NCBI RefSeq assembly: GCF_037892195.1
Contig: NZ_JATACI010000002.1
Location: forward strand, 186,001-250,000
DNA length: 64,000 nt
Direction: 5' to 3'
DNA from: Yoonia sp. GPGPB17
GTDB lineage: Bacteria; Pseudomonadota; Alphaproteobacteria; Rhodobacterales; Rhodobacteraceae
Below are positions 26,601 to 33,647 of this stretch, piece by piece. The translations under genes and the position numbers were made by a program. Within the stretch, counting starts at the first letter, position 1; every line of letters starts with the position of its first letter. The notes under the pieces were generated by a model that made no database searches, was not told the origin of the DNA, and worked only from the letters and a program-made list of their open reading frames with translations.

Positions 26601-27484
26601 ATGCCGTTCTCGTTCAGGTCAACTTTGGTTGCTGACGTGACCTTATCCGCGCCCAGCGTCACTTGCGATTTGGCAAGCAGGTTCATGTTCTTGTCATGGA
26701 CAATCAGGTCCTGCAGTCGGCTGCCATCCGCGTTGATGGTCGTGTTGTCCACCGACGTCATCTCATAGAAGCCATCGCCATCTGCATCTGTCTTGATGGT
26801 TTTTTGCAACGCATCCGCCGATTGCGTCTGCTCCGATTTAGTCCGCAAAGAGCCGTCGCGGTTTGTGACTTCGATCGTTGACACCGTGCCAGACGCACTC
26901 ACGGTGATGTCTGTATCCTCGACAGTCTCAAACAGGCCGTTCCCATCGCTATCAATCGAAACTGTCTTGGTTTGGCCATCAGCACTTACACTTTCAGTTA
27001 TCGCCGAATGTTTCGAGTTGTCCTGGTTCCTGTTCGTTGTCGTTTCGACGCGGCTGCCATCTGGCGCAACCGCGATTGCATGCTCGACAATCAGGTCAGC
27101 AACGCCATCGCCGTCGTTGTCGATATATTCCGTCCGTGTCATCCCGTCGGCGGTGACGTCCTCCGTCACGCTGCGGATTGCGGTACCTAGGTCGGCACCA
27201 GCCGCAGGGGGCGACCAGTCGGTGGTGACGATGTTCAAGCTGCCATCGGCCTCAGTGGTCCGCACCTCGGTCTGGTCAAACCAGCCGCCACCGGTCGAAT
27301 CCCGTTCAATCGTGACGACAAGCCCATCAACGCTGGTCGTGGTCACGGTCTGGTTCTGCAGGATCGCGGTTGCCGGGTCAGACCCCATGCTGTTGGTGAC
27401 AGTTTTCTGCAATTCGCCGCCGGGAAGTGTGACGTAAGAAATCGTCTGGTAGCCGATCGACGACACCATCGCCATTGTCGTCAT
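17639..27484 (-). CDS. Giant RTX adhesin-like protein, main segment (about 3,280 residues)
   Basis: Reading downstream, the order is as follows. About 22 tandem units of 55-57 residues (27,400-23,520) each contain a calcium-binding DxDGDGxxD loop behind SADG/SANGL. Four DUF4214-like helical modules lie between 23,420 and 22,640 (AQMYLNSFGRAPS, EQAFLNGLGRAPT). Repeated RTX modules run 22,600-20,000, each GGxGxDxLxG repeats plus a trailing domain with DGNDxIxD and EQIEFADG. A PA14-like domain (about 19,960-19,520; YEFYYANFD, GIYTFTTASDDGSAL) is followed by more RTX, and a discoidin-like domain at about 18,420-18,000 (VDMGSGYDLSEVVITNR). Calcium-stabilised, secreted and sugar-binding modules together suggest a surface adhesin or matrix protein exported by type I secretion. 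Confidence 0.9.
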   Translation of the reverse strand: MTTMAMVSSIGYQTISYVTLPGGELQKTVTNSMGSDPATAILQNQTVTTTSVDGLVVTIERDSTGGGWFDQTEVRTTEADGSLNIVTTDWSPPAAGADLGTAIRSVTEDVTADGMTRTEYIDNDGDGVADLIVEHAIAVAPDGSRVETTTNRNQDNSKHSAITESVSADGQTKTVSIDSDGNGLFETVEDTDITVSASGTVSTIEVTNRDGSLRTKSEQTQSADALQKTIKTDADGDGFYEMTSVDNTTINADGSRLQDLIVHDKNMNLLAKSQVTLGADKVTSATKVDLNENGIFETNDLVRSVTVDPTSNARTETEWDRNTDGTYSSVSTKVTSQDGLTITSTIDQTGASDTNSDGVIDHPTSFDRKIEDTTIDAGNGTSERTIETFSQNNTLLSTSRVISSADGLTQETEIDVDGDTLLDRYVLETETEGIGGVVVRESSTFAGNKTTLLSKETITESSDRRDVTVATDANGDGQDDTVRSNILAQDGSRDILETWYHPDGEVSGTRLTETSANGLETTVSSDLDGDGVLEGVSTSVVSLNDNGGRTTVDQVRNHDGSLRSSTLSIVSHDSFKTHTHIDSDGDGVTERFQSTLSSYHHEAGFWTYTEVFAYSGKRLSKTRTETSDDGLVTQVFSDKDGDEAYDLIQTNTTLLGDDGSTTRITALEDATGNLRNSTTTTSSYDGRSVTTSIDSNGDGVFDEVMTRIEDDAGVMTTTTSRFDADGTTLQSSTTATTSANGLLSSVTEDSDGDGTVDLIMSESTTLEADGGSLSVTEDQDRLGNAYSVATTHTTADGRTVTQTNDYDADGTIDLSVVTDKDLSLDGIETQTVTRTAADLSTIGLLTVVTSADKRLVTTTNDVDGNGFNDVETVFQLADNGTQRTETSYFSSGGALEGTYEMIVSGDGRTTTQLRDYNGDGEIDLRSVETSAIGVDGSTTGSVEHRGQHHTLKGRQEWSTSDDGMFAEIVLDLDGDGVSDFITQTHRTFEQNGDTVVSEVSRDATSDALSEITTTSSGNGLQVSIVADYSGNGSVDRLTTVENGASGGGTTTVQQFGAGYNLQSTTVLTVAADERSSTQSIDDDGDGFVDRQVAWELNASNTSIETFEDININGTIRAGVVETKDANGTSVAQAYDLDADGVTDFTRSVITSYDDNGDMITVLADVFGSGTVGYTETTATSANGLTSQTEIDIDGDGTIDATTQQTTTLNTDGSRTTLTETTYADGELHSRFTEEVSADGRETTRVQDYDGNGIADKISEQFISSDGSTVTTETSFSVAGDKNNTFITTTSADGLTTTILREGNKQVIERSAVDNSSYEWHNGVASTTSGHLSTSHQIDALGIETWTLTAREGSVTTAHSARFDAAAKAQLFAEAEMIFDTVLDRGLDSNEREELVRWVDDGQLDKAGLIEHLMSPGEFTVRYGTMSDAQFIAQMYLNSFGRAPSMKELAREIAFVNGGPKTRAELAEELAFSSEHYVVGNTHMRTNNFDVIMNPAVFERSIDKAYVEKLVTNLVDVVTDRDPNTQELIKYTEALLEDDVRADDIAELLMGVRGEIDGKPTWSLHGLSGSEFVEQAFLNGLGRAPTQTELSVWTDFITDGRLTKAEFVAALAQSVEHLEAGNGHIPPNISAAGAISGTDQPETITGYVGLVSIYGKGGNDTLIGLDGNDFLVGGLGDDILYGGSTNGSASQANLPNGNDTYRWSKGDGNDQIRDWSRSTVEIDKLHLADVLSSEVELTRSANGWDLLVNIIPTGETITVDSRYDHIDYGYGIEQIEFADGEIWDLARILELATLTGTDNANTLNGTDYADNYYGLEDDDTLTGKDGNDVLVGGQGLDWLTGGNGSDTYIWSPGDGMDYVREMETEAPSGTNDVDTLRLVDVDPSQVSLEREGSNTEHKNDLWVNIQIGALGARLGVWDQFDKAGEGIEKIVFDDGTVWDRRYITENSWFLSDDDPNVISGIESDDQIRGGAGDDQLSGENGDDWLDGGTGNDTLDGGKGSDTYIWQTGYGSDHVVDREADETDVDILILQDVSSDQVELWRTNDAGESVKDDLQIRVFGPNGIEGLAVWDQFNLEDGEGVEQILFADGAVWTKEDILSRTKHEGTNQSDTGTTKLVGQSGRDNLYGLAGDDTIEAYAGDDWLFGGLDNDILNGGSGSDTYVYALGDGNDQLVDTGTLSSDVDTLKFSNVTSSNADLTKSGDDLLVSIISTGSTITVSDRFDVGTNGLGDGIEFIEFSDGVVTEVLGGSLAETVTIGTEAAENLTGWGLEDTFFGGGGNDTLRGEGGQDTLIGEAGDDNLQGGNGADTYIWHAGDGNDLIRDTAASQTEHDRLWLVDIAAGDVALSRPEGSNDLVIDILSTGETITVDDSFDGTNIGRGIEELLFSGGTTWDLAEIRSRTVVTDTVGGTSVVGTVYDDNLYGLDGNDHLYGYGADDRLIGGLGADVLYGAQGNDTYVWYAGDGSDLIIDAASAPNVSTDTLRLESALPENVSLERLNGSNDLRVVIGGESGYGATLGGLQYEFYYANFDRLRDFDGLIPVGAGLAMDTNVKGLGFVQGGRENYFGVKMFGTINVTTSGIYTFTTASDDGSALSINGQRVATNDGEKNGYRERSGSIELGMGQHFLEILYFENTSTERLDLFVDGPDTNDLRVDLFGSGMLGHAADATHLLSVDPMEYPELQQQQDVVTIRDQFGTEGDDAGIEAIEFADGTVWTLQDIVSATRQSGTVEDDVLVGTVDTNNIYGLDGHDTLNGNGGNDHLFGEAGNDTLNGGDGNDHLHGGDGDDILDGGNGDDSLFGGDGDDVLVSSSDLDSFDGGDGNDTIDFSYSINNHNIISLADEKIHWLITNQFETLENIENVIGGAGNNHIIGSDISNRLEGAAGSDTIEGRGGDDELFGGVGDDTYIYNRGDGHDTITDTGSAGVGTDPMSPTGDAIVFGHGISFEDLVFETVGDDLKIYITDPSNPSTPLDQVDDAITVANVQADGNRIESLQFSDGQIVDISGISVAQLATSAPFDPQQPIDLTAALRGSLTVNMSSTGWSGPGHFAIDGIKSEDNRPHTYNGELEFIEVDMGSGYDLSEVVITNRIEGWGDRLNGAELVLYDSSLAEVFRSDPIAGAIEGSIITVSLSELIDAQFVSLQHKNQYLHVTEIEVFGMPSENMGETMIGTLIGEVIQGSDRNDFINGGWGPDIILAGSGDDYIIGNSGFGFDAELYDGGSGVDTIDFGASVNLLDVDLVAGNAGAASIQNVENVIGTQGDNVITGTDGDNILDGQGGNDTINAGA

Positions 27485-29273
27485 AAGTGTTGGTCGTCTG
27501 GGAGCCGTCCGCGCTCACCATCGTCGTGTTCACAAACGCAATGCTGCCATCGGCGTTATAGGCGGTGGTCACTTCCGTTCGCGTGCCGCTGCCGTCAAAG
27601 CTCTCGACCTGTTCCAGGCGATAGCTTATGCCCTCGGCGGTCAGTGTGACGTCGGCAACTGTGCCTGTGGTGCCATCCGCGTAAGTGAAGGTCGTCTGGC
27701 CGGTAATGACGGAACCATCCGGCAGCTCGATGTTGGTGGCATCGGCTGTCAGATCAATCGAGGTGATGTTCTTGAAGTTGTAGCCCTGCAAACTCGCCAA
27801 CTGATCCAGCGCAACAGCAACGGTTGAGCCGTCGGCCAATGTGACCATGACCTTAAAGTCCGCGAGCTCCGCACCAGACAGAACACCATCACCGTCCGTA
27901 TCAAAGACGGATGCGAGGGCTTCCATGTCCGACTTCGCCGTGGGGTCCCACTCGGTGAAGACGTATTGGCGGGCTTCTGTGATCTTGCCGGTATCGTCAG
28001 GGTCAAAAAAGAGAACGGCATTGCCGACATCTGCCCAAGCCGTGCGGTTCTGCAAGCCGTCGCCAGTGGCATCCATGTAAATGGCAGAATTGGACAGTTC
28101 CGTGATCTTAATGCCGTTGCCGGTGAGATCGAAGAGAATTGGCTGGGCACCAACAAACTTGGGATCATCCCCTTTACGTCCAAAGTCGTCTTCCCGGTCG
28201 GGAGTGGGTGCAGGGGCAATGTTACCACCCGGATTGCCAGATGGAACTTTCACCTTGTTGTCATTGACACCCCCACTTTGGCCATTGCTAGCCTCTTGTC
28301 GTTCTTTAGCCTCTCTCTTTATTCTCTCCAAATTTGTTTCGTTATCGTCTTCATCATCATCGTTGCGGATGAAGACGTCGTGTCCTTGACCAGTTTGACT
28401 AGAGTGCCGCCAGTCATCCTGAGACAAGCGCCAATCGTTGTCATTCGCTGGATCTCCATCCCCAAATGGAACAATCGGTATGCCGGGTACGCGCAGCTGG
28501 AGGCCCGGAACTGTCAATGCGTCGGCCAACTGATCCAGTCCGTTTAATTCTTGGCCAATGCCTATGTTATTTGCAGAGTAAATGTTTCCTTTAAGGAGAT
28601 CTTTAGAGGTTCCCGTCGCGCCGTTTGATGCCAATACGGTAACGTGCGGCCCCGCCTGGCTTCGTCCGTCAGACTCTATTATGATTGGAGCCTTGACACG
28701 CAAACCGGTCTCGTTATCGGTGTAGGTCGCCAACCTGTTCCCGCTTGTGTCAATTTCAATTGATATAGGAGCTGACTGTTTAACGCCCGGTAGAAACTCA
28801 TTCTCAAATCTGTCCGATGCCAGAAGGTTAAGGATAGAGTCGAAACCTGCAAATAGGTTGACATTGAGCTCAATGTACCCGTTGGAGTCCTTCGTCCCTA
28901 AGCCAAACCTTACGGCGATTTCTGCTTCCAAAGCATTGAAAGAACCACCAAAAATGAACCTTTTGATTTCCCAGTCTTTCTTGATCACCCCAAAATCAGT
29001 CTGGAAGTCGTCTCGAGACAAGTCGTGAATACTATCTCTGGAAAATCCATGGGCAGGGTTAACCGTTAAGGCCCCAAATTCAAGATCTCCCCTGCTCCCA
29101 GCTATTTTGACTGAGTAGTCAAAAGCGTTGAGCGCATCGACTTCATGCCTAAATGAGCTCTTCGAGGACAGTGCCGGAAGATCCAGAGAATTCAAGACAG
29201 GGTCAAGGCTAGAAGTAGAGGGGCCGGGGTGCTTGATACCGAAGAACAGCGACAGAAACCTATCTTCATCCAT
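27378..29273 (-). CDS. Giant RTX protein, N-terminal segment
   Basis: This is the true start of the gene (MDEDRFLSLFFGIKHPG), overlapping the stop of the small membrane gene by 8 bp. The first 300 residues match no family I know. A charged, proline-rich linker follows, then a conserved RTX-protein module (ILFDLTGNGIKITEL...YMDATGDGLQNRTAW) with an EF-hand-like loop DTDGDGVLSGAEL and the first of the 56-residue repeats. One extra G near 27,470 throws the frame; without it the repeat continues DGVVDRYQTISYVTLPGG into the main segment. No Sec signal is seen, consistent with type I export. Across all three segments net frame is preserved and the protein would be about 4,358 residues. Confidence 0.82.
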   Translation of the reverse strand: MDEDRFLSLFFGIKHPGPSTSSLDPVLNSLDLPALSSKSSFRHEVDALNAFDYSVKIAGSRGDLEFGALTVNPAHGFSRDSIHDLSRDDFQTDFGVIKKDWEIKRFIFGGSFNALEAEIAVRFGLGTKDSNGYIELNVNLFAGFDSILNLLASDRFENEFLPGVKQSAPISIEIDTSGNRLATYTDNETGLRVKAPIIIESDGRSQAGPHVTVLASNGATGTSKDLLKGNIYSANNIGIGQELNGLDQLADALTVPGLQLRVPGIPIVPFGDGDPANDNDWRLSQDDWRHSSQTGQGHDVFIRNDDDEDDNETNLERIKREAKERQEASNGQSGGVNDNKVKVPSGNPGGNIAPAPTPDREDDFGRKGDDPKFVGAQPILFDLTGNGIKITELSNSAIYMDATGDGLQNRTAWADVGNAVLFFDPDDTGKITEARQYVFTEWDPTAKSDMEALASVFDTDGDGVLSGAELADFKVMVTLADGSTVAVALDQLASLQGYNFKNITSIDLTADATNIELPDGSVITGQTTFTYADGTTGTVADVTLTAEGISYRLEQVESFDGSGTRTEVTTAYNADGSIAFVNTTMVSADGSQTTNTYDDNGDGVVDRLPDDFLRHTSRRRIAENCHQQHGV

Positions 29274-29502
29274 CTGGGCGTTTCCTATCTAAGAGTTTTT
29301 TGATGATTGCGATGGTCAATCGAAAAAGGGGAAAGCCAAAAACCAATGCAAATATGGCAGCTCCAATTCGTTGAGAAGACGGGGCATTGCTATCGAAAAG
29401 TGTCCAAACCGCCAGTGAAAAAATTGCAACAAGAAATAAGAAACCCGCGAGCGATCCCAGTATGTTTTTGAAAGTCAAGTTGCTAACCCTGATCATGTGC
29501 AA
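29266..29502 (-). CDS. Small two-helix membrane protein upstream of the RTX gene
   Basis: This is a 78-residue protein with two membrane helices (about 13-35 and 47-68) and a basic tail, KKLLDRKRPDG. It overlaps the upstream secreted-protein gene by 20 bp and the RTX start by 8 bp, so all three should be co-translated. No known family. Close coupling to a giant secreted protein suggests a helper or immunity-like role, but nothing in the sequence proves it. Confidence 0.6.
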   Translation of the reverse strand: MHMIRVSNLTFKNILGSLAGFLFLVAIFSLAVWTLFDSNAPSSQRIGAAIFALVFGFPLFRLTIAIIKKLLDRKRPDG

Positions 29503-29743
29503 GGCTTGGTAGTGGCTTTGCTCTTACTATCACACTGAAGGTGTTGTCACCCGACACGTTATACAATGTAGGGGTCCTATGGCGTTTCGTGTTGTTAGCG
29601 GCACCACAATCATCTCTCAGCAAATCACAGTTTTGGAACTGATCGAGTGGTTCGAAGAACGTGCCATCGGTAAGGGTGTAACGCTCTTCGGCCAAAGAAG
29701 GTGAAGCGAATGATATCGCCAATACTAAAATAGCATTTCGCAT
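29483..29743 (-). CDS. Small secreted protein upstream of the RTX gene
   Basis: This is an 86-residue protein with a Sec signal peptide (MRNAILVLAISFASPSLAEE, cleavage after SLA) and a short mature part containing two cysteines, QNCDLLRDDCGA, likely disulfide-bonded in the periplasm. It is the first gene of the apparent RTX operon. No family recognised. The 189 bp upstream to the next gene show no other ORF and probably hold the promoter. Confidence 0.6.
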   Translation of the reverse strand: MRNAILVLAISFASPSLAEERYTLTDGTFFEPLDQFQNCDLLRDDCGAANNTKRHRTPTLYNVSGDNTFSVIVRAKPLPSLAHDQG

Positions 29744-29932
29744 AAGACCTATGCCCTTACACGAGCCCGATGCCGCTCGAATCTAAAAGTTAAGGGAAGG
29801 TTAACAGAGCCCTCGGAACCGTAAAGGGCGAAATCCAAAAAGATGATAAACTTCCTGGTTGTCATCGGTCTGGAGGTCCGCAGAGGCGGCGCTCGGAGAC
29901 CCAGACGCTCTTGTTTGCAGTCGCATGAATGG

Positions 29933-32002
29933 TCAGATCACCTCAACGTCTGGAGGTGCTCCCATGTCTCTGCTGGCTTGCTGATTGTTCCGACAAGATC
30001 CGCGTTGCGCTGTTTTATCGGCGTTGGATGGCGTTGGTTTTGTGTTCTCGCCGCTCAAATCATCCGCCGTATGAGAAGGTCCCATCGACTTTGCACCGTC
30101 ACTATCAGCCTCTTCCCGCACCCCAAACATCTCTTCCATTTCCAACTGCAGATCCCGCATATCCTCGCGCTTGTTGAACCCCGCCAACGCATCCTTCTCC
30201 CCGCGCACTGGCAAAAACCCCTGCTTGCGCGAATGCATCCCAAAGGTGAACTGCGGGAGATTGAGAATGTTCTCTGGCTTCACCTGCATAGAGGAGGCAA
30301 ACTTCGCTGCATCCTCGCGGAAAGATGTCCAGATAAGCTTGGTCCCGGTGTTCACCATGAGCGGATCCGTGATGCTGCCACCCCCTTTGGCACTGCGGGC
30401 TTGGCTGAGGCTCTGGTGCGCAAGGATCAGCCCAATATTTGCCTTGCGCGCTTGTTCCAGCATGTCAGAGACGGACCGATCGAAGTATTCATGTGCCTCG
30501 TCCACAATCAGGTAGACGGGCCGATGGTTCTGCCCGGCACCGAACCGCATGTGCGACGCGCGCAGGATCTGCGCAATGAACAGCCGCCCAAAGAAGGCTG
30601 AGGCGGCATCGTCGAGCATGGGTTTGTTGGTATCGATCAGGATGAGCTTCTGGTTCTTGAGCTCCTCGAACATGTTGATGCGGTTTTCGGTGGCGGCGAA
30701 GAGACGGCGGAAGGTGGGATTCAGCAGCAGGCTATCGAGCCGCCGCCGGATTGCCTCTTTCGTCCGCCCATAGTCCTTGGATGGGAAATCCACTGCAAAG
30801 AAGCGTTGCAGGTTCTCATCAAGCTTCTGGATGTCCTCGGCGTAGCGTTCGTGCCCACCCTCGGCCAGGATATCCATAAAGGTGAAGATGTTGCCGCCCG
30901 GGATCGAGATCACCAGCTGGATGACATATTGGAAGATCGTCTTTTGGGGGTTGGTGAACTCTGCCCCCATCATGCCCTCAAGCACAAAGCTCAAGAGCCC
31001 CACCGTCTTGTTGATCAGGGTTTCTCCGGCAATGCCTTTGCCCTTCATCTCCTCATAGCCAACGTCAAAGAGATTGAGGGCCAAATTGAACTTCGGCGTG
31101 ATGTACGCGGTTTGCGGGATATCGAGACGGGCCAGCTTCTCGATGAGCTGGGTCTGACTGTCGATCACGACAATACAGGCATCCTCATCAGCAAGCAGAT
31201 CATGCGCGATGATGTTTTCGATGAGGTTGGTCTTGCCTGAGCCGGACGAGCCCAAGAGATACGTGTGATACATCCGGTCTTGCAGGCCCACCATCTCAGC
31301 CACATCACCCAGCGGCAGAAGCGGCGTGTCCTTCAGATACCGCCAGACATAATCATCATGTTTGCATTGGGTGGGCATGGCGGCGTTCTCCGCCGCGTAG
31401 TTTTCATCAATCTGATCCCGCAGGGCTTTGAACAGTCCGTCTTCCCTAAAGAAGCTTAACATCAGGTCTTCGATCTCCTGGCGGCTCCGCTGCCGCTTCG
31501 AGAAGAACATTTGGGATCCAGGCTGTTGGTTTGGCTCATAGTGTGACAGGATCTGCACCACCTCGTCCTTAAACCGGTTGAAGTGATTGGGCTGGGCCGC
31601 GTTGATGAAGCGCTCAAGCGTATCCTGATAACGCGCCAGCTTGATGGGATCATCGCCCACCGGTGGCAACACTGGTGGCTGCAGGCCCTCGAGCTTGTAG
31701 AGTTCGTGGGCCAACTGGTGCAGTTTGGGGTCGTGGATCTCCGCGTCCTCAAGCGCGGCGATCAGGGACTCTACCGATGGTGAGAGGCTTTTGGCTTGAT
31801 CGTAGAGCGCCTGGGTGCGGGCCAGGCTTTCTTTGCGGCGCTTCTCGGGCAAATGGATGTTGTACAGATAGAAGAGACCGCCACCACCAACCAAGGAGAT
31901 CGGTGCCACCACTATGCCGATAAAGACAAGGGCAACACTGGCCGTGATAAAGATGATGGCAAAGCCGATCAGATTGCCAAAAAGCGCCGCAAACTCGTCC
32001 AT
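29933..32002 (-). CDS. TraD/VirD4-like type IV secretion DNA-binding ATPase
   Basis: The 689-residue protein has an N-terminal membrane anchor of two helices (7-50) and a helical region. Its ATPase core has Walker A LLGSSGSGKTN at about 268 and Walker B YLIVDEAHEYFDRSVSDML at about 524-542, followed by GLILAHQSLSQARS and a hydrophilic tail. This is the architecture of a membrane-bound coupling protein that docks relaxosome DNA to a type IV channel. It overlaps the upstream gene by one base. No relaxase or channel genes are in the window, so the element is partial or uses machinery elsewhere. Unlike the ATPase at 12766 it is intact. Confidence 0.85.
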   Translation of the reverse strand: MDEFAALFGNLIGFAIIFITASVALVFIGIVVAPISLVGGGGLFYLYNIHLPEKRRKESLARTQALYDQAKSLSPSVESLIAALEDAEIHDPKLHQLAHELYKLEGLQPPVLPPVGDDPIKLARYQDTLERFINAAQPNHFNRFKDEVVQILSHYEPNQQPGSQMFFSKRQRSRQEIEDLMLSFFREDGLFKALRDQIDENYAAENAAMPTQCKHDDYVWRYLKDTPLLPLGDVAEMVGLQDRMYHTYLLGSSGSGKTNLIENIIAHDLLADEDACIVVIDSQTQLIEKLARLDIPQTAYITPKFNLALNLFDVGYEEMKGKGIAGETLINKTVGLLSFVLEGMMGAEFTNPQKTIFQYVIQLVISIPGGNIFTFMDILAEGGHERYAEDIQKLDENLQRFFAVDFPSKDYGRTKEAIRRRLDSLLLNPTFRRLFAATENRINMFEELKNQKLILIDTNKPMLDDAASAFFGRLFIAQILRASHMRFGAGQNHRPVYLIVDEAHEYFDRSVSDMLEQARKANIGLILAHQSLSQARSAKGGGSITDPLMVNTGTKLIWTSFREDAAKFASSMQVKPENILNLPQFTFGMHSRKQGFLPVRGEKDALAGFNKREDMRDLQLEMEEMFGVREEADSDGAKSMGPSHTADDLSGENTKPTPSNADKTAQRGSCRNNQQASRDMGAPPDVEVI

Positions 32003-32427
32003 CAGAGCTCGAACGTGGCCGTTTCCGTCTCGACCTTGGCGTTGCCCTCTATCCAGCTCTTGAGGGTCACCAAAGCCTGTTTCAGGCTCTCCTCATACTC
32101 TTTGGCCTCAACCGGGGTGCCCAGATAGTGTGTGTCTTCGCCCTTCATCAGTTTGCTGACAGTGAGGTGATGGTGATTGGCATCTGCGCCGCTGACGGTT
32201 GCAGTCAGGAGCCGCTTACCTAGCCCGCGGCTTTCATGCCGGTCAATGGCGGCGTCGGACATGTCAGAGGAATAGTCCCGCTCCAACACAATGTCGGTCT
32301 CGAGTTTCCGCTCACGGACAATGGCGAGCTCTTCGGCATTGAATTCGACGCGTACGGTGACACCGTGATGCGTCGTCTTGCGTATCATCCCAACAGACTT
32401 TTGGACATGGTTAATCGTTACCTTCAT
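32002..32427 (-). CDS. Hypothetical protein coupled to the TraD-like ATPase
   Basis: This is a 141-residue soluble protein, MKVTINHVQKSVGMIRKTTHHGVTVRVEFNAEELAIVRE, with a beta-rich first half and a helical C-terminal stretch (PVEAKEYEESLKQALVTLKSWIEG). It lies between the replication-relaxation gene and the ATPase, sharing one base with the ATPase start. This conserved gene order suggests a role in plasmid or ICE transfer, but I recognise no domain. Confidence 0.65.
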   Translation of the reverse strand: MKVTINHVQKSVGMIRKTTHHGVTVRVEFNAEELAIVRERKLETDIVLERDYSSDMSDAAIDRHESRGLGKRLLTATVSGADANHHHLTVSKLMKGEDTHYLGTPVEAKEYEESLKQALVTLKSWIEGNAKVETETATFEL

Positions 32428-32430
32428 GGG

Positions 32431-33435
32431 TCAACTCCCTTTGATCAATCGGTAGGTGGTGTGGTCTGCATGATCTCTGCTGAGCCACGCATCATGCAGC
32501 AGGTTGTGGCTGGCGGCCTCCAGAGTGGAGAACCGGTAGAGGTGGTGGAAGGCGGGATTGAGGCTCGCACTTGCTGCCGCGCGCAGGTTGGCGACGCGCG
32601 CACCGCTGGTCGTGACAAATAGCAAATGAAAGCCCGAATAAGTGCCCAGATCCGGATAGCGGTTGGCGACCCGGCGGCTGGCCAGATAGCGATCGTACTG
32701 GCCCAACTTCGCAACGACGGATTTGACCTCTGTCTCCGGCTGATCGCTTAGGAGCGGCGTTGTGCCCCGATCAACCTCGATCAAGAAGAGGGCGCACTTG
32801 CCGCTGGCACGATGCTCAAGTGCAAACCCGGCGTCAGGCACAATCCGAGTGTCTGCACCATGCGGCTCAGCCACGTAGTCAGTGGTCTCCTGCCGCCAGC
32901 GATTGCCAACACGCTCGCGCCGGTACTCCAGCAAGGTACCTAAGAGCCGATAATCCTTGAGCGCAGTACAATCGCGCTCGACATAGCTCAGCACATCCAC
33001 AGTCGCTATGCGGTGATACATCAGCGGCGACCAGCGCGTGTTCATTTTGATCTGGCGATAGGGGCCGAGCCCTTCGCCAATGGCGGCCAGCTCTTCACCG
33101 AGAACGCGATGACCAGTCCGGGTCAAGAAATAGACCTTCGGGGTCTTCCCGTATCCGCGAATACCCACGTTGCCAAAGAAGCCTAAGAGCTGACCCCGCT
33201 CGAGCCGTAAAAGCATGTCAGACGCGGCCTTTGGCGTCATGCGCACCATCTCCGCCACCTGCTTCACCGTCAGATGGTGATAGGCGTAGATAAACCGTAG
33301 GGCGGATAAGATCACCGGTGTGATCGAAACAGATACAACCTGAGGCAAAATACAATACCAAATACTCGCCCTGAAATGGTGACGGATTTCGTAACGATTT
33401 GTAAAGTGAAAAGAATAAAGCGAACTCAAAGACAT
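32431..33435 (-). CDS. Replication-relaxation family protein
   Basis: About 334 residues from the ATG at 33435 (a frame continues upstream to 33543, but the 11-bp-arm palindrome at 33457-33480 would then lie inside it). The N-terminal winged helix is SALRFIYAYHHLTVKQVAEMVRMTPKAASDMLLRLERGQLLGF. The middle and C-terminal parts contain the nuclease-like pattern FALEHRASGKCALFLIEVDRGTT...KLGQYDRYL typical of replication-relaxation (PF13814) proteins found beside coupling ATPases on mobile elements. It likely binds DNA in plasmid replication or transfer. It is the first gene of the three-gene operon down to 29933. Confidence 0.75.
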   Translation of the reverse strand: MSLSSLYSFHFTNRYEIRHHFRASIWYCILPQVVSVSITPVILSALRFIYAYHHLTVKQVAEMVRMTPKAASDMLLRLERGQLLGFFGNVGIRGYGKTPKVYFLTRTGHRVLGEELAAIGEGLGPYRQIKMNTRWSPLMYHRIATVDVLSYVERDCTALKDYRLLGTLLEYRRERVGNRWRQETTDYVAEPHGADTRIVPDAGFALEHRASGKCALFLIEVDRGTTPLLSDQPETEVKSVVAKLGQYDRYLASRRVANRYPDLGTYSGFHLLFVTTSGARVANLRAAASASLNPAFHHLYRFSTLEAASHNLLHDAWLSRDHADHTTYRLIKGS

Positions 33436-33456
33436 ACAGTCCGTTGGGCGGTCCGA

Positions 33457-33480
33457 GATATAGCGCATTTGCGCTATATC
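33457..33480. promoter_or_regulatory. 24-bp perfect palindrome, probable operator
   Basis: GATATAGCGCA, two bases, TGCGCTATATC: 11-bp perfect arms. It lies 22 bp upstream of the chosen start of the replication-relaxation gene and between it and the divergent H-NS-like gene, so it can control either side. Confidence 0.7.
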
Positions 33481-33647
33481 CCACCCACCACCCACGGTGA
33501 CGCAACCAGATTCCGCTGCAATTCCCCTTGGCATTGCACGCACAGCTTTGGTGGCATACTCACTCAGCTTAGGGTGGACTTGGGATAGTCTTCACTCGTG
33601 TTTCTTATTCAGTGCAAACTAGGAATTGGGAACGAGGAGAATACCCA

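Noticed and set aside
23520..27400. CRISPR-like periodicity of about 168 bp
   Set aside because: It is the coding periodicity of the 55-57-residue protein repeats; DNA units are not identical.
20265..27437. Many plus-strand ORFs of 60-214 codons opposite the RTX gene
   Set aside because: They are antisense shadows of a repeat-rich, stop-poor coding sequence with no start signals or domains.
27378..27484. Programmed ribosomal frameshift in the RTX gene
   Set aside because: No slippery heptamer, and the same kind of slip occurs in 15 unrelated genes here; sequence error is simpler.
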